This document shows positions 40,188 to 52,908 of a DNA stretch of 64,000 bases, piece after piece. A program made the translations under genes and the position numbers. A model generated the notes under the pieces. The model ran no database searches. It saw nothing but the letters and a program-made list of their open reading frames with translations, and had not been told where the DNA came from. The first letter of the stretch is position 1. The number at the start of each line of letters is the position of its first letter. The stretch is from Glandiceps talaboti (lineage: Eukaryota; Hemichordata; Enteropneusta; Spengelidae), in NCBI RefSeq assembly GCF_964340395.1, contig NC_135549.1:33538832-33602831 (forward strand), in the 5' to 3' direction.

Positions 40188-40461
40188 AATAGCATGGTGT
40201 TGTCCTTACCTAATGCAGTATCTATACCATGGTGTTGTCCTTACCTAATGCAGTATCTATACCATGGTGTTGTCCTTACCTAATGCAGTATCTATACCAT
40301 GGTGTTGTCCTTACCTAATGCGGTATCTATACCATGGTGTTGTCCTTACCTAATGCAGTATCTATACCATGGTGTTGTCCTTACCTAATGCGGTATCTAT
40401 ACCATGGTGTTGTCCTTACCTAATGCAGTATCTATACCATGGTGTTGTCCTTACCTAATGC
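40188..40461. repeat. 35-bp minisatellite carrying the exon 2 donor, left block (about 8 copies)
   Basis: Same unit as the large block at 43341-47184: GGTGTTGTCCTTACCTAATG plus CAGTATCTATACCAT or a CGG variant. It is cut off from that block by the foldback-like element at 40462-43340; TAATGC is present on both sides of the insertion. Confidence 0.95.
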
Positions 40462-43340
40462 TATGGAAAGCCACAACTGACTTAAGTGTGCAATTACTAT
40501 TATTGTATGTGCAAATACTATGTTATTATGTGCATTGAATAGTTTATTATGTGCTTACCTTAAGTTATTATGTGCATACTGTATTATTCTATGTACAGTT
40601 ACTATTATTGTATGTGCAAACACTATGTTATTATGTGCATTTAATAGTTTATTATGTACAGTTACTATCATTGTATGTGCAAACATTATGTTATTATGTG
40701 CATTTAATAGTTTATTATGTACAGTTACTATTATTGTATGTGCAAACGCTATGCTATTATGTGCATTTAATAGTTTATTATGTACAGTTACTATTATTGT
40801 ACGTGCAAACACTATGTTATTATGTGCATTGAATAGTTTATGTACAGTTACTATTATTGTATGTGCAAGCACTATGTTATTATGTGCATTGAATAGTTTA
40901 TTATGTACAGTTACTATTATTGTATGTGCAAACACTATGTTATTATGTGCATTAAATAGTTTATTATGTACTAACCTTAAGTTAGTATGTGCATACTGTA
41001 TTATTCTATGTACAGTTACTATTATTGTATGTGCAAACGCTATGTTATTATGTGCATTAAATAGTTTATTATTCACTGTTACTACTATTGTATGTGCTAA
41101 CATTATGTTATTATGTGCATTAAATAGTTTATTATGTACTAACCTTAAGTTAGTATGTGCATACTGTATTATTCAATGTACAGTTACTATTATTGTATGT
41201 GCTAACACAATGTTATTATGTGCATTAAATAGTTTATTATGTACTAACCCTAAGTTATTATGTGCATACTGTATTATTCAATGTACAGTTACTATTATTG
41301 TATGTGCTAACACTATGTTATTATGTGCATTAAATAGTTTATTATGTACTAACCCTAAGTTATTATGTGCATACTGTATTATTCAATGTACAGTTACTAT
41401 TATTGTATGTGCTAACATTGTTATTATGTGCATTAAATAGTTTATTATGTACTAACCCTAAGTTATTATGTGCATACTGTATTATTCAATGTACAGTTAC
41501 TGTTATTGTATGTGCTAACGCTATGTTATAACGTTAACTCGATAGTATATTATGGACAGACTTAGGACATTATGTGCATACTCAACATAGTACTATCATT
41601 GTTCTGTATGGAGGATTTTGAGAAGAAAAAAAATTTGTTTCCAGGTGAACCAGAAAAAAAAATTTGATCCTGTAATGGCTTGAAAAAAAATTGTCATGAC
41701 AGACAGAAGTGAAAAAAAAAATTGTCACAATGCACCAGAAATGAGCAAATTTGGAAACCTTATTCTCATGTATTCTTTGGCGACGCGCCGCCATAGGCGC
41801 CGCAAATGTTTTTAATACAAGTATAAATTCCTGTTTTTTTCCAGCACTTATCATTAAAGCATGCACTATATAGCTCTGCTTTCAACCCAAGTGCACACAA
41901 AGTTTTCCTTTCCTTTTCTGACCCAAGAAAACATATTTCAGGATTTTTGTTGCAATATCTCAATGACACAGTCAATATCTGAAGGGGACTATTTGGTTTC
42001 TGTAAATTAAGACAATTTAAAAAACAAGACAGGAGTCAATAAACAAGTGTTAAAATCAATATATTTTTCTTTCAATATAAATCTCTTATAAAGATGTACA
42101 AATAAATCTTTCTCAAGTTGACAATGAAAATTGAGGAACAACAAATATAACGAAATACAAAAAATAATATTTTCCCTGAGAACTTAGAGGAATTGACTGA
42201 TTCAAAAAAAAGCAGGTTTAGTACTGATCAGAGTTGATTTTGGAACTGTTCTATAATTTAAAGTTGTAATTTAACGTAGACAGACGTCTTTCATACTAAC
42301 TGCTAATTCTTCTACTTGCACAGAACAAGTTATTTAGAGGTACAGTTGTGAACCATTGTGACGTGGTATAGGTATGAACAACACATTACAAACTTAATAA
42401 CTAATTAAAAAAAAATTGCACTGCTACTCCATTTGAAAAAAAAAATTGATGCAGGACTGACAGTAGAAAAAAAATTGCTGTCACTCTGACTGGGAAAAAA
42501 ATTTGCTCCCATACCTACTTCCTCCATACCCCCCCCCCCCCCCCCGAAATCATATGGTTCTCCCCTTAGTTACGGTAGATCTCGATGTAGACGTCACTAG
42601 ACGATCTAGTTGCTGCACGAGTTGGACCCCCTGCCTGCCAGCTCCCAGCTTTCTGCCTGGCCCGCCCTAAAGCTTCCCGGCACCGACTTCTTAAATCAAG
42701 TCGGTCACCCAATCTTCTGACACCAAAACTTAAATTTTCCTCAGTCATGTCGAGCACATGAGAGAAAGTAACTCCCTCTGTCATGTCAAGATACGTGCTG
42801 TCAAAGCTGACAGACCTAAATCTGACAGAACAGACTCCATGGCAGACGACGGGACGTGCTCACAAAAAAAGGATAACACAACAGCAAATCGAGTCGGCGC
42901 GTGTGTGTTTGAATCCGAGAAAGTGTGCCCTCTAGCGGGTGATCTTAACAAAAGCCCTTAATAAACTACTGTATGCACATAATGACGTAATGTTACCGCA
43001 TATAATAATAGTAACTGTACATATAATAATACAGTATGCTCATAATAACTTAAGATTTGCACATAATAAACTATTTAATGCACATAATAACATAATGTTA
43101 GCACATACAATAATAGTAACTATACATAATAAACTATTTAATGCACATAATAACATAATGTTAGCACATACAATAATAGTAACTATACATAATAAACTAT
43201 TTAATGCACATAATAACATAATGTTAGCACATATAATAATAGTAACTGTACATAATAAACTATTAAATGCACATAATAACATAGTGTTTGCACATACAAT
43301 AATAGTAATTGCACACTTAAGTCAGTTGTGGCTTTCCATA
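40462..43340. mobile_element. 2.88-kb foldback-like element inserted in the 35-bp array
   Basis: The ends are perfect inverted repeats for at least 50 bp (TATGGAAAGCCACAACTGAC onward). They continue as tandem subrepeats of about 60 bp (ATTATGTGCATTAAATAG, TGTACAGTTACTATTATTG): about 1.1 kb on the left and 0.4 kb on the right. TAATGC (40456-40461 and 43341-43346) flanks both sides, consistent with a 6-bp target duplication inside one minisatellite unit. The interior (41590-42940) has periodic A8-10 tracts every 30-40 bp, a C18 run and a CpG-rich piece; no transposase is seen. Long frames over the TIRs are repeat artefacts. Architecture resembles Drosophila FB elements. Confidence 0.85.
42566..42784 (-). 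other. 72-codon frame in the interior of the foldback element, unassigned
   Basis: The frame includes DLRSRCREALGRARQKAGSW and is denser in GC than its surroundings. I recognise no family. It could be captured host sequence or chance. Neighbouring plus-strand frames overlap it, so coding status is doubtful. Confidence 0.15.
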
Positions 43341-46300
43341 TAATGCAGTATCTATACCATGGTGTTGTCCTTACCTAATGCAGTATCTATACCATGGTGT
43401 TGTCCTTACCTAATGCAGTATCTATACCATGGTGTTGTCCTTACCTAATGCAGTATCTATACCATGGTGTTGTCCTTACCTAATGCAGTATCTATACCAT
43501 GGTGTTGTCCTTACCTAATGCAGTATCTATACCATGGTGTTGTCCTTACCTAATGCAGTATCTATACCATGGTGTTGTCCTTACCTAATGCGGTATCTAT
43601 ACCATGGTGTTGTCCTTACCTAATGCGGTATCTATACCATGGTGTTGTCCTTACCTAATGCGGTATCTATACCATGGTGTTGTCCTTACCTAATGCAGTA
43701 TCTATACCATGGTGTTGTCCTTACCTAATGCAGTATCTATACCATGGTGTTGTCCTTACCTAATGCAGTATCTATACCATGGTGTTGTCCTTACCTAATG
43801 CAGTATCTATACCATGGTGTTGTCCTTACCTAATGCAGTATCTATACCATGGTGTTGTCCTTACCTCATGCAGTATCTATACCATGGTGTTGTCCTTACC
43901 TAATGCAGTATCTATACCATGGTGTTGTCCTTACCTAATGCAGTATCTATACCATGGTGTTGTCCTTACCTAATGCAGTATCTATACCATGGTGTTGTCC
44001 TTACCTAATGCAGTATCTATACCATGGTGTTGTCCTTACCTAATGCAGTATCTATACCATGGTGTTGTCCTTACCTAATGCAGTATCTATACCATGGTGT
44101 TGTCCTTACCTAATGCAGTATCTATACCATGGTGTTGTCCTTACCTCATGCAGTATCTATACCATGGTGTTGTCCTTACCTAATGCAGTATCTATACCAT
44201 GGTGTTGTCCTTACCTCATGCAGTATCTATACCATGGTGTTGTCCTTACCTAATGCAGTATCTATACCATGGTGTTGTCCTTACCTAATGCAGTATATAT
44301 ACCATGGTGTTGTCCTTACCTAATGCAGTATCTATACCATGGTGTTGTCCTTACCTAATGCAGTATCTATACCATGGTGTTTTCCTTACCTAATGCAGTA
44401 TCTATACCATGGTGTTGTCCTTACCTAATGCAGTATCTATACCATGGTGTTGTCCTTACCTAATGCGGTATCTATACCATGGTGTTGTCCTTACCTAATG
44501 CGGTATCTATACCATGGTGTTGTCCTTACCTAATGCGGTATCTATACCATGGTGTTGTCCTTACCTAATGCGGTATCTATACCATGGTGTTGTCCTTACC
44601 TAATGCGGTATCTATACCATGGTGTTGTCCTTACCTAATGCGGTATCTATACCATGGTGTTGTCCTTACCTAATGCGGTATCTATACCATGGTGTTGTCC
44701 TTACCTAATGCAGTATCTATACCATGGTGTTGTCCTTACCTAATGCAGTATCTATACCATGGTGTTGTCCTTACCTAATGCAGTATCTATACCATGGTGT
44801 TGTCCTTACCTAATGCAGTATCTATACCATGGTGTTGTCCTTACCTAATGCAGTATCTATACCATGGTGTTGTCCTTACCTAATGCAGTATCTATACCAT
44901 GGTGTTGTCCTTACCTAATGCAGTATCTATACCATGGTGTTGTCCTTACCTAATGCAGTATCTATACCATGGTGTTGTCCTTACCTAATGCAGTATCTAT
45001 ACCATGGTGTTGTCCTTACCTAATGCAGTATCTATACCATGGTGTTGTCCTTACCTAATGCAGTATCTATACCATGGTGTTGTCCTTACCTAATGCAGTA
45101 TCTATACCATGGTGTTGTCCTTACCTAATGCAGTATCTATACCATGGTGTTGTCCTTACCTAATGCAGTATCTATACCATGGTGTTGTCCTTACCTAATG
45201 CAGTATCTATACCATGGTGTTGTCCTTACCTAATGCAGTATCTATACCATGGTGTTGTCCTTACCTAATGCAGTATCTATACCATGGTGTTGTCCTTACC
45301 TAATGCAGTATCTATACCATGGTGTTGTCCTTACCTAATGCGGTATCTATACCATGGTGTTGTCCTTACCTAATGCGGTATCTATACCATGGTGTTGTCC
45401 TTACCTAATGCGGTATCTATACCATGGTGTTGACCTTACCTAATGCGGTATCTATACCATGGTGTTGTCCTTACCTAATGCGGTATCTATACCATGGTGT
45501 TGTCCTTACCTAATGCGGTATCTATACCATGGTGTTGTCCTTACCTAATGCGGTATCTATACCATGGTGTTGTCCTTACCTAATGCGGTATCTATACCAT
45601 GGTGTTGTCCTTACCTAATGCGGTATCTATACCATGGTGTTGTCCTTACCTAATGCAGTATCTATACCATGGTGTTGTCCTTACCTAATGCAGTATCTAT
45701 ACCATGGTGTTGTCCTTACCTAATGCAGTATCTATACCATGGTGTTGTCCTTACCTAATGCGGTATCTATACCATGGTGTTGTCCTTACCTAATGCAGTA
45801 TCTATACCATGGTGTTGTCCTTACCTAATGCGGTATCTATACCATGGTGTTGTCCTTACCTAATGCAGTATCTATACCATGGTGTTGTCCTTACCTAATG
45901 CGGTATCTATACCATGGTGTTGTCCTTACCTAATGCAGTATCTATACCATGGTGTTGTCCTTACCTAATGCGGTATCTATACCATGGTGTTGTCCTTACC
46001 TAATGCAGTATCTATACCATGGTGTTGTCCTTACCTAATGCGGTATCTATACCATGGTGTTGTCCTTACCTAATGCAGTATCTATACCATGGTGTTGTCC
46101 TTACCTAATGCAGTATCTATACCATGGTGTTGTCCTTACCTAATGCAGTATCTATACCATGGTGTTGTCCTTACCTAATGCAGTATAAATAGCATGGTGT
46201 TGTCCTTACCTAATGCAGTATCTATACCATGGTGTTGTCCTTACCTAATGCAGTATAAATAGCATGGTGTTGTCCTTACCTAATGCAGTATCTATACCAT

Positions 46301-47184
46301 GGTGTTGTCCTTACCTAATGCAGTATCTATACCATGGTGTTGTCCTTACCTAATGCAGTATATATACCATGGTGTTGTCCTTACCTAATGCAGTATCTAT
46401 ACCATGGTGTTGTCCTTACCTAATGCAGTATATATACCATGGTGTTGTCCTTACCTAATGCAGTATCTATACCATGGTGTTGTCCTTACCTAATGCAGTA
46501 TCTATACCATGGTGTTGTCCTTACCTAATGCAGTATCTATACCATGGTGTTGTCCTTACCTAATGCAGTATCTATACCATGGTGTTGTCCTTACCTAATG
46601 CAGTATCTATACCATGGTGTTGTCCTTACCTAATGCAGTATCTATACCATGGTGTTGTCCTTACCTAATGCAGTATCTATACCATGGTGTTGTCCTTACC
46701 TAATGCAGTATATATACCATGGTGTTGTCCTTACCTAATGCAGTATCTATACCATGGTGTTGTCCTTACCTAATGCAGTATAAATAGCATGGTGTTGTCC
46801 TTACCTAATGCAGTATATATACCATGGTGTTGTCCTTACCTAATGCAGTATAAATAGCATGGTGTTGTCCTTACCTAATGCAGTATATATACCATGGTGT
46901 TGTCCTTACCTAATGCGGTATCTATACCATGGTGTTGTCCTTACCTAATGCAGTATAAATAGCATGGTGTTGTCCTTACCTAATGCAGTATATATACCAT
47001 GGTGTTGTCCTTACCTAATGCAGTATAAATAGCATGGTGTTGTCCTTACCTAATGCAGTATATATACCATGGTGTTGTCCTTACCTAATGCAGTATAAAT
47101 AGCATGGTGTTGTCCTTACCTAATGCAGTATCTATACCATGGTGTTGTCCTTACCTAATGCAGTATAAATAGCATGGATTCACT
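43341..47184. repeat. 35-bp minisatellite carrying the exon 2 donor, main block (about 110 copies)
   Basis: On the minus strand each unit reads ...CATTAG|GTAAGGACAACACC..., which equals the last 6 bases of exon 2 plus the first 14 of intron 2. The rest of the unit is ATGGTATAGATACTG. Subtypes mark substructure: runs of CGGTATC units at about 44465-44700 and 45340-45640, strict CAG/CGG alternation (70-bp period) at about 45650-46070, and CAGTATAAATAGCAT units near the exon. The array ends about 15 bp from exon 2, so nearly 120 donor copies follow the real one. Confidence 0.96.
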
Positions 47185-47198
47185 GGTGTTGTCCTTAC

Positions 47199-47265
47199 CT
47201 AATGATTGCCTTTTATTGTCATCAACCAATTGATAGTTGGCAGTCCGCAACTCAAGCAAATGATC
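47199..47265 (-). CDS. GRIPAP1: GRIPAP1 coding exon 2
   Basis: Acceptor TATTATATAG|GATC and donor CATTAG|GTAAGG. The 67 bp encode DHLLELRTANYQLVDDNKRQ and then Ser-Leu, ending in phase 1. LELRTxNYQL is a near-exact match to the conserved start of vertebrate GRIPAP1. The last 6 exonic bases and the first 14 intronic bases (47185-47204 on the plus strand) are the 20-bp core repeated throughout the adjacent 35-bp minisatellite, so this exon supplied the template for that array. Confidence 0.88.
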
Positions 47266-47407
47266 CTATATAATAAGTATGACATAAAGAGAATTAATAC
47301 AAGTGTAAAACATCAACATTTTACTGTTACATTACTCAGTCACATTCACAGACACACACAAATACATACATATACACATACACATACATTCAGATATACA
47401 TATATGT

Positions 47408-47438
<31 letters not shown>

Positions 47439-47485
47439 TACATACACATACACATACACATACACACAAACATACACACATAAAC

Positions 47486-47531
<46 letters not shown>

Positions 47532-48417
47532 CCTTTATTTTACCTTCGCAATGATTACAAAAATTTGAAAATTGCACTGAAAATATTATTTTTTAAACAA
47601 CGTCAGATGATTGAGCAACTCCAGACATTGAATGTTATTTCCGTATTGGTAATTACATATTCACGTTACTAGTGGTTTATGTCACACATGCTAAAAACAA
47701 TTGTTTCTCAAAATAAACTTATGCCATTATGTATTCCACTTCAACTTAGTTTTATTGCAACTACTCTTTTATTTTAATGATTTATGAGGTTCAAGAAGGA
47801 AATGTGACAGAAAGAAGGCTAGTTTTTGCTGGATTTCAAAGTTTATGTCTGTTTTATATTGATGTTGTATTTAATGGAACAAGGAATACACATGGATTGA
47901 TATGCTTTATATCGCAACGTAATGTATGTTACATGTGTGATTTGCTCGGTTGATTAATCTTGATTACATTAGTGACAAGAGAAAAGCTAGTTAATCACCT
48001 GTAAGTAGCTCAATGGGCTGACATTCTCATTTAAAACATACTATTTTTATACAATTTTCAAACTGATGTACTAATTTCAAAGGAAAAATAAAGATAGAAA
48101 TGTGGACATTAAAACAATGTTAGCCAGTTTGGCTATGTTAACCCTGGTGAATGGGTAAAATCAAAATTAGACAAGCTACCTTTGACCTGTGTCATTGGCC
48201 AATCACAGGGTTAGCGTAGCTGAAATCTTTGTTAATTTTCATACTGGAATTCTTGTCAATTGATGTGGGCGTTCTTGAATATATTGTTTATCTTATTAAT
48301 TGATGGTGGTTTTATGGTCATAGTATAAATTTTGTCTACAGACTTGTTATGGAAGTCTATGCAGACCATTTCCACCGGGTATCGAATAATTTGAATTGTT
48401 CACTGTTAGTCTATATG

Positions 48418-48421
<4 letters not shown>
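47266..48421. other. Intron 1 sequence with an AC-rich microsatellite
   Basis: 47341-47528 is an interrupted (AC)n/(ATAC)n tract. The remainder to 48421 is AT-rich and unassigned. Confidence 0.6.

Positions 48422-48468
<47 letters not shown>
48422..48468. repeat. (AT)n microsatellite
   Basis: About 23 AT/TA dinucleotides immediately 5' of the LINE fragment. Confidence 0.97.
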
Positions 48469-48471
<3 letters not shown>

Positions 48472-48925
48472 GCTAGAGATCTTCGATCATTGAATACATT
48501 ACGCTTAGTACCACCAAGAGGCAAATTCAATAGAATGTATGGCCAAAGAGCCTTTTCTGTCTGCGCTCCTGCTTTGTGGAACCTTTTGCCCCTAGAAATT
48601 CACACCGCCGAAACGGTTGATTGTTTTAAGTGCAGTTTGAAGACACATCTTTTTGTGCAATATTTCTGTTAAACTCACATTTTACAGGTACATTCATGAT
48701 ATTTTCCCATGGCTCTTATTCATAACTGGACATGAATTCTGTTTTAATTTTTTGCTCTTTGACTATTTTTGATATGTTCTTACCTCGATCTCATTTTTAT
48801 CAGTATTGATTGCATTTTAATTCATTTGTTTCATGAACATTATTTTTTTTTTTTTTTTTTTTTTACTTTGTTGTGTACAATGCACTGAGACATATGTGTA
48901 TGTGTAGTGCGTTCTTTAAGTTATA
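48469..48925 (+). mobile_element. LINE ORF2 3' end plus 3' UTR (CR1/L2-like fragment)
   Basis: From 48469 to the stop at 48672 the frame encodes LRSLNTLRLVPPRGK, then RAFSVCAPALWNLLPLEIHT and FKCSLKTHLF. This is the characteristic C-terminal tail of CR1/L2/Jockey-group reverse transcriptase proteins (FSVxAPxLWNxLP...FKxxLKTHLF). It is followed by about 250 bp that include a T23 run (48842-48864) and a tail, TGTACAATGCACTGAGACAT, resembling the conserved TGTAAAGCGCNTTGAGAC of such elements. The element is 5'-truncated at the AT microsatellite. The tract upstream is translated only by chance. Confidence 0.8.
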
Positions 48926-49689
48926 GTAGGTGACGGATCAACTTGTCCCATTTTCAACCTGCCCCAACTCTTTACAATATAATTTACCTACAGGTGCATA
49001 GTTGAAAATCTAAGCTAGTAGTATTCAGTTTGGAGGGGTCTATGGTATCTTGTATTCCATATACGAGACCTAATGAAATACCACTTGTGCTGTAAACAGG
49101 GTACATTGTATATAGTACGTACTACAATACTTACATTAACCAGTTGTATTAACTAGGGAGAGGAGACACATCTCCAAAATCCATACGCAGAAGTCATAAG
49201 CGTGTCAGTCACTAATATTCCCCCTGGTTATTATCATTATTATTTGGGTTGTAAACATTAAGTCCTAACGCGAAAAGTGATATTCCATGACTGAAGGAAA
49301 GTTAATATACACTGTTGCCTATCTGTGCTAGTATAAGTGCTAGATCTAGCAAACACTTGGCCAAAACCCACATGCTTGCACGACCACCACTTTCTGCTAT
49401 GAAATGCTACATTTGCTATGCTTCAACTGGCCATGTATGTAAATTCATGTCAATTTCATCCCCGTACTTTGAGTCCATATATTGTTTAGATTTATCAATA
49501 TTTACTAGTGTTGTTGGGGGAGTTGAAAATGGGGCGAGTTGAAAATGGGACGAGTTGAAATTGGGACGAAGTGAATCACAATCACAAAACTACAAAACTA
49601 AGAACAATTTAGATAGACAAGAAACAGGCTTCTCACAGATTCCTTCTCACAGACCACTAAATACAAATATAAACAACATCATCCGACTC

Positions 49690-49765
<76 letters not shown>

Positions 49766-50658
49766 ACACACACACACATTGTCCTTGGAACAAACAAGCT
49801 ATTGAATATCATCACATTGCAGGCTTAGATTTTGACACATACAAGTGTAAGTGTATTGATTCAAAGTTACAAGTGATAATATGTGTGTGTGCAGGCTAGT
49901 CGGCAGGAGTGTGGTGTTGTTTACATTTGTAATGAGTGGTCTGTGGAAAGCCTGTTTCTTATCTAACTAAATTGTTCTTGGGGAACATAAAATATGTATG
50001 ATATGCACAGTCGTTCGGCGATCCCTCGATGTTTTAGTTATAGAACACAGTTACGGTGTGGCAAAGTCTTACGACGCACAATATGGCATACATACACAGG
50101 AAACATTAGCCATTTAGTTTGTAAGCTTAGTATCCATTTTATTCAATATCCATTTATTCATAGATCTCGAGCCGGGTGCCCGTGTCTGTACCGGGCGTGT
50201 ACCTGCGTTTTGTACGACAGATATAAAGTATGATCGACCAGCATGGAAGTATCTCCGACTTCCACGGATCGAGGAATGGTGAAAAGGGGAACACAAGTGC
50301 AGTTAGCTGGAAATCTCACAGAGGTCATGAAAGTCATAGCTCTACGCATCACTGTAGCTGCTTGGTATCACACTGCATATCAAATCATATTACACTGTAC
50401 ACTCGATCACAGATATTTACCATTAATAGTATTACTATAACCATGGATAGGGTCTCCTATATAATACATCCATACACTACACTACAGTAACTAATTAATT
50501 CACATCATTTTCATCATCGCGGTTGATGTGTATGGAAAATAACTGGAATTAAGTGGTAAAACTTGTCCTCATCGTCTAGGGCACTGCCCTATCTATTACA
50601 CTTTAGAGTTATTGCTAACATGTTTCTGATTCAATAACAAAATAAGCAATTATATTAC
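48926..50658. other. Intron 1 sequence with an (AC)n microsatellite
   Basis: 49692-49778 is (AC)n. 49515-49570 has three imperfect copies of GAGTTGAAAATGGGACGA. The remaining sequence, including several overlapping short frames at 49994-50490, shows no recognisable gene. Confidence 0.5.
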
Positions 50659-50700
50659 CTGCATCCGCTGGAATTCTTCATCAGACAGGGACTGCGCCAT
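50659..50700 (-). CDS. GRIPAP1: GRIPAP1 coding exon 1 (14 codons)
   Basis: The exon encodes MAQSLSDEEFQRMQ and ends in phase 0 at CAG|GTAATA. The ATG sits in CCAATATGGCGCAG. This start is chosen because vertebrate GRIPAP1 begins almost identically (MAQ, then EEFQRMQ). The core AATATGGCG resembles a YY1-type site overlapping the initiation codon, which is common in housekeeping vertebrate genes; that is inference. No TATA box is visible just upstream on this strand. The 5' flank instead carries a 22-bp tandem repeat and then a (CT)n tract. Confidence 0.88.
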
Positions 50701-50819
50701 ATTGGATTGTGTGTTGTGGAAATAATGAGCTCGGTGAGGGCGCTTTCATCTACTACTCTATCACTTGTCCATCACTTCTCACTTTGGGTCTACTATGGAA
50801 ATCCGATTACGATATGCAA

Positions 50820-51000
50820 TCTGCGACCTGCGACTTGCACAACTGCGACCTGCGACTTGCACAACTGCGGCCTGCGACTTGCACAACTGCGATCCGCGAC
50901 TTGCACAACTGCGACCTGCGACTTCCATAACTGCGACCTGCGACTTGTACAACTGCGACCTGCGAGCTGCACAGCAACTGCGATCTGCGACATGCAAACC
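50820..51000. repeat. 22-bp tandem repeat, about 8 copies, 5' of GRIPAP1
   Basis: Units of ACTGCGACCTGCGACTTGCA plus CA, CpG-containing, with 1-4 differences each. The block ends about 120 bp upstream of the GRIPAP1 start codon, so it lies in the promoter or 5' UTR. Overlapping frames in all phases are repeat artefacts. Confidence 0.88.
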
Positions 51001-51119
51001 ACTGTGACATATTTTCATTTTAATAAATATAAATGACGTAAATAAATTGATTTTGGCAATTTGTAACACTTTAATGATTGCGCGTTTGTTTACAACCTCG
51101 TTTCCAGAAGTGACGTGTA

Positions 51120-51727
<608 letters not shown>

Positions 51728-51730
51728 TGA

Positions 51731-52133
51731 CAAGAATTCTCGCTATCTACAATACAATTATATGCATCAGTGCATTGCTAAGGAGTCAAATGGAACGCAG
51801 TCTCACGACCGCGCTTGCATTTGTCGACACCACTTCTGGTCGCCTATGTCAATACACGTGAATGTTTCTTCCAAACAGTTTAATTTGTAACAAATAAGAT
51901 AAACGCAAGTTTTAAGCTCATATAATTATGGAGGTGGGAAATTTAAATATGTACAGTATCTTTCCAGAGCAAAATTACAAGAGATGTCTACAACTGAAAA
52001 TGGGAAAGAAACATTCCTGTGTATTAGCATAGCCGACCGGAAGCGTAGTTGTCGACATTAGAACGCGTTGTCGCGCGACTTCGTTTCATTTGACTCTGTA
52101 TGTGTAGAATTGTATTGCAGGTAGCGAGAATTA
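51731..52133. mobile_element. 0.4-kb inverted-repeat element
   Basis: 51731-51857 and 52017-52133 are diverged reverse complements. Matching blocks include AATTCTCGCTA, CAATACAATT, GAGTCAAATG, GTCGACA, and GGTCGCCTATGTCAATACAC versus GGTCGGCTATGCTAATACAC. The loop is about 160 bp. It directly abuts the (CT)n tract. MITE-like; no clear target duplication seen. Confidence 0.6.
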
Positions 52134-52203
52134 TACATGCAGTCACCGTTTCACAATTCACAGGAGACAATAATGATGTTAATTGTAAATCGAATTTGCA
52201 TAT

Positions 52204-52603
52204 TTTATTAAAAAGACTAAATAGGCATTTTGTGCATTGAACATAATTATGAACCAATTCATGTTACTTTGTATGTAAATGATCTGACTTTATGTGTAAC
52301 TTTGTTATATTGGGTTGTCACATTATTTTGAACGATGACATAGGTAGTCCAATACACGATATATATTACCACAATAACATAGGCATAATAGTCAGTGTAT
52401 TTACGATGAGGTTGAATTACCACGCTATATTACTAGCATGTTTGATCAGTCCAACTTCAACAGCTATCTTTATCAGTTTTACATTGTTGATAATTGTTTG
52501 CATAAACGTTTTTATTTCTCCCTTTCGTCATCTGGTTATCCTTTTAAAAATATCACTGTCTCTGCATTACTCAAACAATATATCTCGGCGAATTGAACAA
52601 GTC
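52204..52603 (-). promoter_or_regulatory. Probable SLC27A 3' UTR with candidate AATAAA signals
   Basis: Downstream of the SLC27A stop on the minus strand, AATAAA occurs at 52511-52516 and 52204-52209 (plus-strand TTTATT). Either could set the transcript end, giving a 3' UTR of about 0.1 or 0.4 kb. No other feature is seen in this stretch. Confidence 0.4.
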
Positions 52604-52908
52604 TCACAAACGAGCTGCACCAACAACGACAACTTTGTACTTGTCTTTATCCAGACGAATGTAACTCTTTTTGTCACTATCAACAATATATACATTTTGA
52701 ACAGTAGTCGGGTCAAATCCCTCTTTCACGAGGTCTGTCTTGGTGTATTTGAACGTACCCGTTGTGTCAAGGGTCTGTCGTATCCGAATGAACTTAGGAC
52801 AGGCGTAGGGTGGTAGTTTGGAATATATGAACGAATAAAACTTATCAAAGTTAAAGTTGTCGGTGTCTTTGAGAACCACTGCAGCCATCCCAGCACGGCC
52901 ATTATGGC
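52604..52908 (-). CDS. SLC27A (FATP / very-long-chain acyl-CoA synthetase) last coding exon
   Basis: Acceptor TTTATTTTAG|GCCAT. The exon encodes 100 residues and a TGA stop. HNGRAGMAAVVL, FDKFYSFIYSKLPPYACPKF, IRIRQTLDTTGTFKYTKTDL and VKEGFDPTTV are the C-terminal domain of SLC27A proteins, which couple uptake and CoA-activation of long and very long fatty acids at ER, plasma or peroxisomal membranes. The preceding exon supplies VPG, giving the family motif PGHxGRAGM. The protein ends Ala-Arg-Leu, which fits the [SAC]-[KRH]-L peroxisomal targeting pattern. Which of SLC27A1-6 is closest cannot be decided from this part. Confidence 0.93.

Noticed and set aside
40520-41440. 306-codon frame MLLCALNSLLCA...
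   Set aside because: Tandem subrepeats in the foldback element arm. Both strands are open and the frame differs in the other arm.
50707-51069. Overlapping frames in all six phases near the GRIPAP1 start
   Set aside because: They arise from the 22-bp repeat. None has unique conserved sequence.
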